From assembly GCF_026341855.1 (NCBI RefSeq), contig NZ_JAPENW010000003.1:1-40984 (forward strand): a stretch of DNA of 40,984 bases, read 5' to 3'. Position numbers and translations under genes: made by a program. Origin of the DNA: Streptomyces sp. NBC_00568. Lineage in GTDB: Bacteria; Actinomycetota; Actinomycetes; Streptomycetales; Streptomycetaceae. Positions 8,493 to 17,683 of the stretch are shown here, piece by piece. Within the stretch, counting starts at the first letter, position 1, and each line of letters starts with the position of its first letter. Under the pieces are notes generated by a model. That model made no database searches. It had not been told where the DNA came from and worked only from the letters and a program-made list of their open reading frames with translations.

Positions 8493-9113
8493 GTGGCCGG
8501 AACACTGCTGGCAACGGTGGTGTCGCAGCGGATGCTGGCACGGGTGCAGGCGCAGCAGTTCGACCGGGAACAGCGCGACGCTCACGCGCGGTGGCTGCGG
8601 GACCAGGAGCTGACGGAGTTGTCCCGTCGGCGCGACTGCTACACGGCGGCCAACGCCGCGTACCGCCGTTACCGGATTGCCTTAATGAACTTCCTATGGG
8701 CAGTCCACCGCGCGCAGGCCACCCCAGCGGACCGGACGGCAGTCGAGGAGGCCAGGAGTGGTCACCACACCGCCTTCGCGGAGGCGCAGATGATCGCCTC
8801 CGCTGACGTGCTCGCGGAACTGGACCTGATGACAAAGGTCCTCGCAGGCGCCCACGCCCGCACGATGCGGCTTGCAGACGGGGTTCCAGAGCCCGACGGC
8901 TCGTTCGAGCAGATCCATGCAGAACTGGTCAGGATCACACAGCGCTGGGTGGGCATGCGCGGCGCAATGCGGTCCGACCTCGGCCTGGCCCCCGCCCCGA
9001 ACGGCACCAACCCCGATCCTGCCGACTGCCTGCCTCCGGCGCCGACGTCGGGACCGCTCCCCGCGCCGCACACCGTATCCGGTCCCGCCTCGAACGGGCC
9101 GACGGGTCCGTAG
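8493..9113 (+). CDS. single-pass membrane protein of unknown function, 5' end uncertain
   Basis: The frame is open from just after the TAG at 8427. Upstream of GTG 8493 it reads SGLIALGAAGVGVAG, which continues into TLLATVV to form one transmembrane helix. GTG 8493 would cut that helix, and no ATG or GTG precedes it in frame, so the native start may have been lost at a recombination junction. After the helix come basic and acidic helical segments (residues ~15-150) with coiled-coil character, then a Pro/Gly-rich tail. Similar small anchored helical proteins are common in Streptomyces. Function is unknown. Confidence 0.5.
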   Translation: MAGTLLATVVSQRMLARVQAQQFDREQRDAHARWLRDQELTELSRRRDCYTAANAAYRRYRIALMNFLWAVHRAQATPADRTAVEEARSGHHTAFAEAQMIASADVLAELDLMTKVLAGAHARTMRLADGVPEPDGSFEQIHAELVRITQRWVGMRGAMRSDLGLAPAPNGTNPDPADCLPPAPTSGPLPAPHTVSGPASNGPTGP

Positions 9114-9335
9114 GCCGGGGAGTCCCTCCCCAGTCGGCCTGGCATCATTCTTCGGCGCGGGTCGCGCAACGGTCACTCGCGGCCCCGAGCTTGTGGTCGA
9201 CCGAGACGCCAGGTCACCTCGTCCCGACGGCTCCGCGGGCGCGGGCCAGCTGGCGCAGCTCAGAGCGCCCCGCCGGCAACCGCCCACACGGACCTGCTCA
9301 GCACCCCCTGGCCTTACCCGCCTGGTAACCCGCCG

Positions 9336-10048
9336 TCAGGTACGAAAGCGGGACAACCAGCCGTCGGCCTTCCGCGCAGACTCCACTGCTTCCTGCTCTT
9401 GACGGCGAAGCTTCTGCTCCTGCTCCTGACGCTCGCGTTCATCAGCTTCGACCCGCTGCTCGGCTGCGACGTCCGGGTTCTGGCAGTCCACGCACCTATG
9501 CGGGTACGACGGGCGGCTGCTTTAGCCCCGGGGGTTGGCGATCACTTCCCACCGGTCGTCGGTGAACTTTCTTCCGCAGTCCGCACACACCGGCCGCCGC
9601 GCCTCCCGATCCGCGGCTTCCCGCTCCTGACGGCGCTGCTCTTCTTGTCGGGCTGCCTGGCTGCGGCAGGCGAGGTAGGCGTCCCGACGGGGATTGCCGA
9701 CCGCGTCCAGCAGCGGCTGGCGGTGCTCGCGCCCGAAGCGCCAGAAAGCGGGCCCGGCCGGGCTGTGTTCGCGCAGCGACTCCAGTGTGGTCGCCACTAT
9801 CGGGATGCAGCGGTCGTAGGAGTGGTAGGAGTGGTAGCAGCCCGCCGTGCCACCGGCCCTGCCAGTGGTGGCGGGTCAGGTCGCCCTTCACCGGCAGCGC
9901 GACCTCGGTGGCATAGGAGGGCAGGGTGCCGATCGCCCGGGGCACGGGCAGCGGCCCGGGCGGCAGCGACAGCTTCGGCCGGGCCCCCGCGACCAAGTCC
10001 AGGTTCGGCTTCGGACGGCAGCGCGATGACCATCTCGTTCACCGTCAT
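9336..10048 (-). pseudogene. zinc-ribbon/coiled-coil protein, broken by frameshifts and a stop
   Basis: From ATG 10048 the minus strand starts MTVNEMVIALP. A second frame then reads LDLVAGARPKLSLPPG and YATEVALPVKGDLTRHHWQG. A third gives YHSYDRCIPIVATTLESLRE and continues to NPRG at a TAA (9524-9522). The same frame stays coding after that stop (HRCVDCQNPDV, then a Glu/Arg/Gln-rich coiled coil ending WLSRFRT) to the TGA at 9338-9336. CADC and CVDC pairs suggest a zinc-binding site. Two frameshifts and one nonsense codon break it. A 9-bp tandem repeat (9816-9833) duplicates the codons Tyr-His-Ser in frame. Function is unrecognised. Confidence 0.5.
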
Positions 10049-10194
10049 CGCGTGCGAGGCACCGAGCAAGCACAGCCCCAGCCCACGGCTGCAACGCCTA
10101 CGTCGGACTCCCCCCACCCCCGACGACTCCCCCTGCAACAGCAGTCCCGCCACGTCCGCCTGCCGGCGGCCAGCAGTCGGGGCCGATCCTGAGC

Positions 10195-10917
10195 GTGCTG
10201 GGGACCGTGCAGATCAACGGCATCAGCGGCAGCAGTCACCGTCCACGCGAAGCGCAACTGGCCGCGCTCCTCCACTCCAAGCCCGGCCGCAGCGCGGACA
10301 CACTGTGCTCCGACATGGACCCACTGGCCCCTTGGACGAAACGCACCCTGAACAGCCGCACGGGAGATCTGTGTCGGGCTCTCAGTGACGACCCCCACGG
10401 CAATCCCTACGTACCCCGCCGCTCAGCCATCGACGACCCCTACGTCATCAGCGAGCACGTCCTGTGCGACTGGGACAAATTCCAGGCGCTCGCCGAGCAG
10501 ACGCTCCTCAACGGCCCATCCGACGTAGCCGTGCTGGAGACTGCTTTGGGCCTGGTCCGCGGCCGACCGTTCGGAGCGCACCTGCTGCCCTGGATAGAAG
10601 CCCACGCACAGGAGATGATCACCCGCATCATCGACGTCGCCCACACCGTCGCCCAGTGGCGCACAGTCCCCGGCCCCGACCGCGACCTAGTGGCCGCCCG
10701 ACAGACCGTGTCTGTTGACCTCAAGGTCGACAACAGTGCCAAGCTGACTGGTTCAGGATCGAGCACGCCAGCGGAAACCGCTCGGGCCTGCACACCGGCA
10801 TCTCACGACTCCAGCAAGACAACCGGACCATCGACGCATCCCAGGAACTGGAGACTCAGCACCTCATCCAGAAGCTGCTGGACTCCCCCTCCGAGCTCGC
10901 TGGCGCCAGGTAAGTGA
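10195..10917 (+). pseudogene. SARP-type regulator, BTAD domain remnant with small internal deletion
   Basis: The sequence starts REAQLAALLHSKPGRSADTL and continues SDMDPLAPWTKRTLNSRTGD, NPYVPRR, CDWDKFQALAEQ, LETALGLVRGRPFGAHLLPW and MITRIIDVAHTVAQWR. This matches the transcriptional-regulator/BTAD region of large Streptomyces proteins that usually carry an N-terminal LysM and membrane part, missing here. At about 10,746 a gap shifts the frame. The other frame then gives the expected continuation (DWFRIEHASGNRSGLHTGIS, ending LAGAR at the TAA 10911-10913). Comparison with the usual wording suggests about ten bases were lost. It is a truncated, frameshifted relic. Confidence 0.6.
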
Positions 10918-11379
10918 CACCAGCGCCCCCTCAACACCCCACCCGCACAGGAGAAATCCACGGGAGCTTGCTGTCGTCTCTTTCGGGGTGAGGATTGAAG
11001 CGCCCCCCGGTTTGTCCGCAGCAGTTCGGATCGGACGTCACTACAGACCCTTCCGCCTCGACCAGCAACCCGGTGCACGTGTGCGGTCAGAGCACCGCCC
11101 GGGCGAGTGTGAGGGCCAGGGCAAATCTGGGGTCAGTGCTGCCCGATGTGGGGCAGGAAGGGGGGCCGGCGGCCAAGGATGCGGTCATCGCCGCATCCCA
11201 GCCTGCCGGTCTGGCAGCGCAATCCAGCACTGGGCCGACCGATCGGACGGCCACAGGGATGCGCTACGCCATGTGGTGCGCGGACCGCGCGGTGGAATGC
11301 ATGAGATCCACACAAACACGTCGTCAAATCATCGATGGAACCAGAAAAACACAACACTCCCCACTGGAGAGGAATTCAA
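10918..11379. other. intergenic, no recognisable gene; leader of the reductase-like gene
   Basis: Open frames here resemble no family and lack convincing starts. From about 11,290 the composition becomes richer in A and T, marking the left edge of the low-GC segment. GGAGAGG lies at about 11,364, placed to serve the ATG at 11,380. Confidence 0.4.
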
Positions 11380-13176
11380 ATGAGCACTCACAGCGATTCC
11401 CTTGCCATCATCGTGGTACACGAGGATTTCCTCTTGCGGCAGCGGCTCGTCAAACAGATCAGCGAATGGTGCGACGCGAGCATTTGGGTGGTAGGAGTGG
11501 GTGAGCGAAAATTCCGAACTTATATCACACCTGAGGAGCTCGCAATGAAACATGAATCAGGAGGAGATCAGAAGTCTAAGAAAATCATCGCCGTCCTTCA
11601 TAGTAGCAACCTAAATAGATGGAGTCACCGTAAATACAGAAGACTACTTAAAAAGGCTGGACAACTGGAAACTAAATTTGCACCCCTGCCTGACCGTGGC
11701 GACCTAAAGCGGTATCCGGCAGAGAGTGAAAACGTTTTTAGAGATGAGCGCGCCGCGAGAAAGTTTCAGCAGGTCGTCGAAGGCTTGTTCCGAGACTGGA
11801 ATCCGGACGATGCAGAAGTCACCCTAACAGGAGCGAACGGACCCAAAGCTAGGTATTTGCAGCGATTTATGTTCCTGCACGGAATCCCCTACCGCTGGGT
11901 TACGGATGAAATCCCAGAGACCAGAGCATGCTTGAGGGACGGCACTGAATTTCCGGCGACGGTGGGCGAACTATACACGCGCCTGATCCTTGGGAAGCCG
12001 CCCTACGATCCAGAGCGACGATACGATCTCGTGATCGTGGGGGCCGGTCCGGCCGGCTTGTCGGCCGGAATCAGCGCAGGCGCAGTAGGTCTAAGCGCCC
12101 TCGTGATCGAGCCAAACCGTCCCGGCGGAAGTGCGGCAATGTCCATCAACAGAATCGAGAACTATCTCGGCTTCCCCGGCGGTGTAACCGGAACGAAATT
12201 GGCCAAACTTGCAGTCAAGCAGCTCCAGGACGTAAAAGTAGACCTTTGCCCGACAATCACGGCGAGAGAAATCCAGAAGGACAAAGAGAACGATTCCCGC
12301 TACATCGTCGTAGGGGTCACCGCAGATGGCGAAGTTGTTCGCCTATCGACCGGAATGATCCTCATCGCTTGCGGACAGAAGCCGGGAACTCTTAGGCACC
12401 CCGACACCAGCGAGGATCTGGAAATTCCCCAAGATGTAGAAATCGGGTATGACATGGAGCCGCACGTAGCAAACGACGCTCAAGGAAAGAGCATCCTAAT
12501 CGTGGGCGGCGGTGACACTGCAGGGCAGGCTGCCCTCCTCTACCTGGAGCACAACTGCGCATCGGTACGACTGGTGACCTACGATTATCCCGACATGGGA
12601 GGCGCCCTCTACGAAAAACTGGAAAAGAAAATCAAAATTGATTACAAATCCACCGCGGTCGGGTTCAATCATGAAGACGATGGCCGAATTAGGACGACAA
12701 TTAGAAGCCTGGGAGACAGAAAAAAAGAACACTCTCATCTAGCCGACAGGGTTCACGTGCTAATCGGAGGCCGACCGAATACCGATTGGCTGGAAATTAG
12801 TCCGGTGAAGGTAGACATGGAAGACGGATTTATTCTGACCGACGTCCACACCAAGGACTTTAGGCAGGCTGAGGCCGGGGCCAGTCATGGGGAGCGCCTG
12901 GTCTTGCCACATCCCTTCCACACGAGCCAGAAGGGAATCTTCGCCGTAGGCGACGTACGGCGACTCACCCGCCGGCGAGTGGGTCAAGCCGTAGGACAGG
13001 GTGCGGCCGCCGTAGGGTCTATGGAGAAATACCTTCTATCAAAGGACGAGAGGAACGGCGGTTACGTATGGCAGCGTGTCCTGTCCTCCGACCCGCCAAG
13101 TCTTTGGCGTCGATGGCGCGAGGCCATTTCGGAGGCCGAAAGCAAGAGCTGCTCAGGCACATCGGAGGAGGCCTAG
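11380..13176 (+). CDS. response-regulator-like domain fused to a thioredoxin-reductase-like flavoprotein
   Basis: The start is ATG 11380, with GGAGAGG about ten bases upstream. Residues 1-~190 include a receiver-like opening (LAIIVVHEDFLLRQRLVKQI) and a thioredoxin-fold-like segment (YLQRFMFLHGIPYRWVTDE). From ~225 comes a pyridine-nucleotide-disulfide oxidoreductase: FAD-binding VIVGAGPAGLSAG, RIENYLGFPGGVTG, NADPH-binding ILIVGGGDTAGQAALLYLE, and the second FAD motif GIFAVGDVR. The domain order matches the known fused response regulator/thioredoxin-disulfide reductase family. The CxxC redox pair of true thioredoxin reductases is not seen, so the activity may be NAD(P)H oxidation or sensing. 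No clear phospho-accepting Asp is evident in the receiver. Codons are much richer in A/T than neighbouring genes, suggesting recent transfer. The frame is intact although flanked by relics and an IS. Confidence 0.75.
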   Translation: MSTHSDSLAIIVVHEDFLLRQRLVKQISEWCDASIWVVGVGERKFRTYITPEELAMKHESGGDQKSKKIIAVLHSSNLNRWSHRKYRRLLKKAGQLETKFAPLPDRGDLKRYPAESENVFRDERAARKFQQVVEGLFRDWNPDDAEVTLTGANGPKARYLQRFMFLHGIPYRWVTDEIPETRACLRDGTEFPATVGELYTRLILGKPPYDPERRYDLVIVGAGPAGLSAGISAGAVGLSALVIEPNRPGGSAAMSINRIENYLGFPGGVTGTKLAKLAVKQLQDVKVDLCPTITAREIQKDKENDSRYIVVGVTADGEVVRLSTGMILIACGQKPGTLRHPDTSEDLEIPQDVEIGYDMEPHVANDAQGKSILIVGGGDTAGQAALLYLEHNCASVRLVTYDYPDMGGALYEKLEKKIKIDYKSTAVGFNHEDDGRIRTTIRSLGDRKKEHSHLADRVHVLIGGRPNTDWLEISPVKVDMEDGFILTDVHTKDFRQAEAGASHGERLVLPHPFHTSQKGIFAVGDVRRLTRRRVGQAVGQGAAAVGSMEKYLLSKDERNGGYVWQRVLSSDPPSLWRRWREAISEAESKSCSGTSEEA

Positions 13177-13264
13177 CGGCCGCCCACCGCAGCTCCAACC
13201 TCACAGGGCAACACTAAAACCCAAACCGCAGGTTCTCAGCGCAACGGCATTTGCAGCTCGGTTA

Positions 13265-14413
13265 CTGAGGTTGAACTCGGGTTGTCGTAGCCGCTGACAG
13301 GGCTTGATCCTCGCGGTACTCCGTTGTCATGAGGTACGCGCAGGGTGGCGGTCTGTCCGACGAACGCCGGCAGTTTCGCGAGGGCATCCGCATGATGGCC
13401 GCCGAGCGGTTCGCCGCGGGCGAGCCGAGTTCGGCGATCGCGAAGGAGTTACGGGTCAGCGTCCGGTCCGTCCAGCGGTGGCGGCAGGCGTGGGACAAGA
13501 ACGGCCCGCAGGCCTTGCGATCAGCGGGATGTGCCTCTCTGCCCCGCTTGAGCGAGGCCCAGTTCGCCCGGCTGGACGCGGAATTGGCGAGGGGACCGGT
13601 CGCGCACGGCTGGCCGGACCAGCGGTGGACGCTGTCCCGCATCAAGACAGTGATCGGCCGTCGCTTCCACAAGAGCTACACCCTGCAAGGGGTGCGCAAG
13701 CTGCTGATCCGGCACGGCTTTTCCTGCCAGGTGCCGGCCAGACGGGCCCTCGAACGCGACGAGGAGCAGGTCACCGGCTGGGTGAAGGAGACCTGGCCGC
13801 ACGTGGAAGGACCGCGGCGGCGCTCGACGCCTGGATCGTCTTCGAGGACGAGGCCGGCTTCTCGATGACGCCGCCGGTTGCCCGCACGTGGGCCAGGCGC
13901 GGGCAGACCCCCGTGATCCGGGTTCGCGGCCGTTCCCGCCGCCGCATCTCAATCGCCGCGCTGACCTGCTACAAGCCCGGCGAGCGATCCCGGCTGATCT
14001 ACCGGCCCCGCCGCGACGACGGCCGCCGTGACGCACGCAAGAGTTTCGCCTGGACCGACTACCGCGACCTGCTCATCACCGCTCACGCCCAACTCGGCGG
14101 CCCGATCGTGCTCGTCTGGGACAACCTCAACGTCCATCTGGCGTATGGAATGCGGCAGTTCATCGCCAGACAGGACTGGCTGACCGTCTACCAGCTGCCC
14201 TCCTACGCACCCGACCTCAACCCGGTCGAGGGCATCTGGTCGCTGCTGCGACGCGGCTGGCTGTCCAACACCGCCTTCACCACCCCCGAACACCTCATCC
14301 AGACCATCCGCCACGGGATGAGAAAGATCCAGTACCGCCCCCACCTCATCGACGGATGCCTCGCCGGAACCGGACTGCCCCTCACTCCAACGACTTCATG
14401 AGTTCAAGCTCAG
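13265..14413 (+). mobile_element. complete IS630-family insertion sequence with TA target duplication
   Basis: The left end begins CTGAGGTTGAACTC (13265). The right end, read on the minus strand from 14413, begins CTGAGCTTGAACTC, and matches continue in part to GTCGT. TA dinucleotides at 13263-13264 and 14414-14415 flank the element, as expected for IS630, which duplicates TA on insertion. One transposase gene fills it. The element lies between the reductase-like gene and a lipoprotein-like gene, at what seems to be the latter's stop codon. Confidence 0.8.
13329..14401 (+). CDS. IS630-family transposase, two frames joined by a -1 shift
   Basis: The first frame (13329-13868) encodes the helix-turn-helix half: FAAGEPSSAIAKELRVSVRS, QRWTLSRIKTVIGRRFHKSY and GVRKLLIRHGFSCQVPARRA. 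Near 13,811 a -1 shift leads into the second frame, which carries the DDE half: D in VFEDEAGFS, D in VWDNLNVH and E in YAPDLNPVEGIWS, ending GLPLTPTTS at 14401. Stepping back one base after GAA-GGA restores VEGTAAALDAWIVFEDE, the expected family sequence. Two-frame organisation is common in IS630-family members and may be programmed, but I see no classical slippery heptamer, so a mutation is also possible. All catalytic residues are present. Confidence 0.75.
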
Positions 14414-14792
14414 TAGTCTTCGCACAGATCTTGCCAGGGTAGGAACGGCACGGGGGTCTCGGGGTCGAGCAGGGAGCGCGGCCCGCCGTCGCATAGAAAC
14501 GGCGGCAGGCTGCGCGACTGTCCGGAGAGGGGCCGTACGCCATCGGATGCGCGGCGTGATTGCGCAGCCAGAACGTAATGCCGGGGTCCCCTCCCGCCTC
14601 ACACCCGCTCTGCACCCGGTACAGGTCCTTGCCCGGAGGCAGGTAGCCCGGGCTCGGCGACGGCTTCCTTGCTGACTGCTTGCCATCCGGCGGCGCCGCG
14701 GACGAACAGCCGGCTGGGTCGGCGAAGAGCAGGACCGGGGCCACGGCCCCGAAGCGGTATCTCACCCGGTCAGCGGGCCAGACCCAGGCCAT
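14410..14792 (-). pseudogene. lipoprotein-like gene with frameshift, IS630 inserted at its stop
   Basis: From ATG 14792 (GAGGTG upstream) the minus strand reads through a hydrophobic stretch ending PAGCSS, a weak lipobox, then YRVQSGCEAGGDPGITFWLR and HPMAYG. A one-base loss in a C run near 14,535 then seems to shift the frame. The other frame gives SLPPFLCDGGPRSLLDPETP and VPFLPWQDLCED, which looks more protein-like than the direct continuation. Removing the IS and one TA copy makes the codon after CED a TAA stop, so the IS appears to sit in the stop codon. Function is unknown; the reconstruction is inference. Confidence 0.35.
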
Positions 14793-15517
14793 CGCCACCT
14801 CACGTTCCCTGCCGGCCGACGTCAACGCGTCGGCGGATGCGGCAGTCAGACGCAGTCCCCATGAGCATCCCAGCCCTCAGACCCCACGATCAGGGGGGGG
14901 CAAACAGCCTCCAAACCCCGTACACAGGACGACCGTTCGCGTCGAGCGAGCTGGCGTCGTCACCTTCTATTCCTACAAGGAACCAGGGAGTAACAAAGGA
15001 ACCGGAGAGACACCGCAGAGATCCCCTACCGCCCCTACTACGCCTACGAGGCGACCAACACCGCACACACGGCTCAGACCCCGGCACCTGCGTCATGGGC
15101 CTAGGAAAACCAGCGGGCCCACAATCCCGAGCCCGCCGGTCGCACCGAACCGCCAGAGCCGCCCGATCAGCTCCCGCAGCGGCACGCTCCCAAGGGCGAG
15201 CCGCTGCATGAGCGGCGTCGGCAAGAGCGCTTTGGGGCGATGAACGGTGCCTCGGCTGCCTCGTCCTGCCCGGTCTCAGCCGCCGGCGCTGCCTCACCGT
15301 TCCCCGCCTCGCACCGAGCACCGTAAAACGACTCACGGACCGGCCACGTCGCCGTCTTCGTCCGGGATCAGGGCAAGCAGCTGCGGAGTCTGCGGCGAGA
15401 GCCGGCGGAGCAGCAGACAGACAGGAAGTTCGAGGAGCTGGACCGGCGCAGGTGACGGCGTGCAGCTGCCAGGCCGGCCCGCGCGGTGTACCCGATCCGA
15501 CGTGCCGAACGCCGGAA

Positions 15518-15549
15518 GGCCCCGTCCCGGACTGATCCAGGACGGGGCC
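15518..15549. terminator. strong GC hairpin, probable terminator
   Basis: GGCCCCGTCC (15518-15527) pairs perfectly with GGACGGGGCC (15540-15549) around a 12-base loop. An A-rich segment follows on the plus strand. The orientation of the transcript it ends is unclear because neither side has a confident adjacent gene. Confidence 0.5.
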
Positions 15550-15602
15550 GGAAAGAAAAGGGTGTGGTCGTGAAGGGGCGGTCGCCTACGCGGCGAAAGG
15601 CT

Positions 15603-15636
15603 CCATGAGGCTTCAGCCGAACGATCTTCCTCATGG
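15603..15636. repeat. inverted repeat with 8-bp arms
   Basis: CCATGAGG (15603-15610) and CCTCATGG (15629-15636) are exact inverted copies 18 bases apart. It may be a weak hairpin or a regulatory site; there is no other support. Confidence 0.3.
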
Positions 15637-16101
15637 GCTAGAGGTGAGGCCCGGGGACACTGTCCCCTTCACAACCACGCCCTCCACAACACAGACCACC
15701 CCGCAGCCATTCCCGCACCCGGCACGACCCCCAGGACTCGCCTCCGCGGCAGACACGGCCTCGCAGAGGTGCGGAGTCCGTCCCCGGATCCGGGCCCGAC
15801 GGTGCTGACTCTTCCGGGTGCACGGGGCGGAACGCGGCGTGGAATAGGTGGCTGCCGGGTGGCATGCGATGCGAGCTGCCTTCAAGGACTGCGGTCCTCG
15901 GTCGGTCCGGACGGCTGTCTGACGAGAGCTACGAGACGGCCGCCCGACCCCACCGGAGGACCACAGCCGCTCACAGGTCTCGTCGCCTGCGCGACGACCC
16001 ACTCTTCACCGTCCATCCACCCGTCACCCAGGCCGCTTAACAGACCCGCGCATCCCGCCACCCGTCGATATCCTGCCGGGCCAAGCAGGAAGGCGGGTCC
16101 A

Positions 16102-16380
16102 GTGGGCTTCGAAACAGAACGATCAGCACGCATCATCGCCTTGCGGGAAACCGCCCGGCCCGTCTGGCAGGCCACCGGCGACACGGACGCACTCCAGCAG
16201 TACCTCAGCGACAACGGGTGTCACGGAGTCGAAGCCGTATTCGTGACCATGGACCTGCTGATCCGCGATCTCGCCGAAGCCCAACGAGCCTTCCTCAACG
16301 CCCCCTGCCGTAACGCCGAACGCAACTTCCACAACGACGCCGTGAACGCACTCGCAGAGGCTGCCGACCACGACGCCTGA
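16102..16380 (+). CDS. small conserved hypothetical protein (92 aa)
   Basis: GTG 16102 is preceded by AGGAAGG at a suitable distance. The frame extends further upstream, but that part looks non-coding. The protein is helical: RETARPVWQATGDTDALQQY, LSDNGCHGVEAVFVTMDLLI, LAEAQRAFLNAPCR, ERNFHNDAVNALAEAA. I recall similar small proteins in Streptomyces but know no function. There is no membrane segment or known motif. It stands alone, convergent with the DUF4328 gene. Confidence 0.55.
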   Translation: MGFETERSARIIALRETARPVWQATGDTDALQQYLSDNGCHGVEAVFVTMDLLIRDLAEAQRAFLNAPCRNAERNFHNDAVNALAEAADHDA

Positions 16381-16474
16381 CAGCACCGCCGGCCGGCAGA
16401 GCCTCTCGACTCAGCCATTAGGACTCCACCGACCGCGTGGGCCTGTGTGTGCTCAGGGGCCTTCTGGATGTCGT

Positions 16475-17137
16475 TTAACCCGCCGTCTGGACCTCAGCGG
16501 GCGCTATCGCGGAGGCGCGTTCCAGCCTGCGCATGAGCTGCCACATGACGACGATCGACAGCCCCGCGGCGCAGATGTCCAGACCGTCGCTGAACATGAT
16601 CTGCCGCAGGGCATGACGAGCCTGGGCAGCACTGACAGCCTTCTTCAGATCCGCGGAGGCACCGCCGTACGCATTAGCCGCGATGAGGACGGACAGCCAC
16701 CATGCCGTGAGCAGAGGATGCCCTCGACGACGCTGCGGTTCCGGTCGGCTGGCAGCCCACAGGTCGTTGACGAACATCTTGGGTACGAAGAGCTGCGCCA
16801 CCGGTATCACCCACCCGAAAACCAGCCACGCCCTGCGCCGGCGCTGCCCCTTGCGCCAGAGCACATCCGCGACGTCGCGCATGGTGGCGAGCCAAAGGCT
16901 GAACTGGAGCAGAGCCATAACGAGCAGAGCGGTCCGCCAGCCCGTCAGGTTTCTGAAATACGTATCGACCTCGACCAACGGGTTGTCGACGTAAGGCCCC
17001 GACGCCAGGGGCCCGGCCAGCAGTTGGTACTTCTGCCACGCTGCCAGCAAGGCCGCGAGGGTCACCAGCGCGAACGCGGCGAGGGCGCCGGAGGCGAACC
17101 GGGCCTGCCCGCGCGGCACCCTGATCGATCCGGACAC
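16475..17137 (-). CDS. DUF4328 domain integral membrane protein
   Basis: GTG 17137 follows a near-perfect AGGAGGT ribosome site. There are five likely transmembrane segments: residues ~14-34, 67-86, 104-123, 142-159 and 183-203. The DUF4328 signature is visible as WLVFGWVIPVAQLFVPKMFV followed by NDLWAASRP, corresponding to the GW.IP..N...P...V.E.W pattern of the family. The cellular role of DUF4328 proteins is not known to me. The length (220 aa) fits the family and the frame is intact. No operon partner is seen. Confidence 0.7.
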   Translation of the reverse strand: MSGSIRVPRGQARFASGALAAFALVTLAALLAAWQKYQLLAGPLASGPYVDNPLVEVDTYFRNLTGWRTALLVMALLQFSLWLATMRDVADVLWRKGQRRRRAWLVFGWVIPVAQLFVPKMFVNDLWAASRPEPQRRRGHPLLTAWWLSVLIAANAYGGASADLKKAVSAAQARHALRQIMFSDGLDICAAGLSIVVMWQLMRRLERASAIAPAEVQTAG

Positions 17138-17305
17138 TTCACACCTCCTGGAGACCGCCCGTTCGGACTTCCCGCAGGTCGGCAGCGGATCTTAACCCTC
17201 GGGGAAGCGCATGCAACAGCGTCTTTGCAGGTCAAGACCGCAACAAGGAGCTGACATCAACGGCTGACACAACAGGCACGAACGTTGGCGGGCAACGCCG
17301 AATCC

Positions 17306-17683
17306 TTACGACCGCCCATCCCGCGACCACCAGGAGAAGACGAAGGCAATCGAGTCGTCGTAGCAGCCAAAAGCCGTCAGCGCGATACGCGTGCACGTCC
17401 GGGCACCGCGCAGAGCACGGCCGCGCCGGGCACGGCGGGTCCGCATGCACTGGCGGGCGCGCTGGCGGCGCTGCAGCACCCGTACGTCCGCCTCGATCAC
17501 CGCGATCTGGTGCCGCTTGATGTCAAGGACGGCCTCGGCCACGGCTGCCTCGCCGCGACAGCCAGCCAGCCAGCTCCAGCTCTGCCTCGGTGAGGAGCTC
17601 CTAGCAGAGTTCCGCTCACCGACGGGCCGGCCCTGTGGCGTCGGCGTGGGGGCTGGCGTTTCAAGGGCCGTACGGCCACTCAC
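17306..17683 (-). pseudogene. possible small coiled-coil ORF remnant
   Basis: The 125-residue minus frame contains one protein-like helical stretch (AVAEAVLDIKRHQIAVIEAD followed by VRVLQRRQRAR). The sequence before it is better in another frame (LLTEAELELA). The rest is Arg-rich with unusual composition. It lies directly after the recombinase gene, where Tn554-type elements encode the small TnpC protein, but I see no specific TnpC motif. Low-confidence call; apart from this the 17138-17679 gap holds nothing recognisable. Confidence 0.2.

Larger units (their letters stand above)
14793..16101. other. long stretch without a confident gene
   Basis: About 1.3 kb with short open frames on both strands, none resembling a family or combining a good start, ribosome site and protein-like composition. 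It contains a strong GC hairpin (15518-15549) and an inverted repeat (15603-15636). It is probably decayed sequence. Confidence 0.4.

Noticed and set aside
14890..15336. 148-residue minus-strand open frame
   Set aside because: Arg/Ala-rich composition without a ribosome site or family resemblance.
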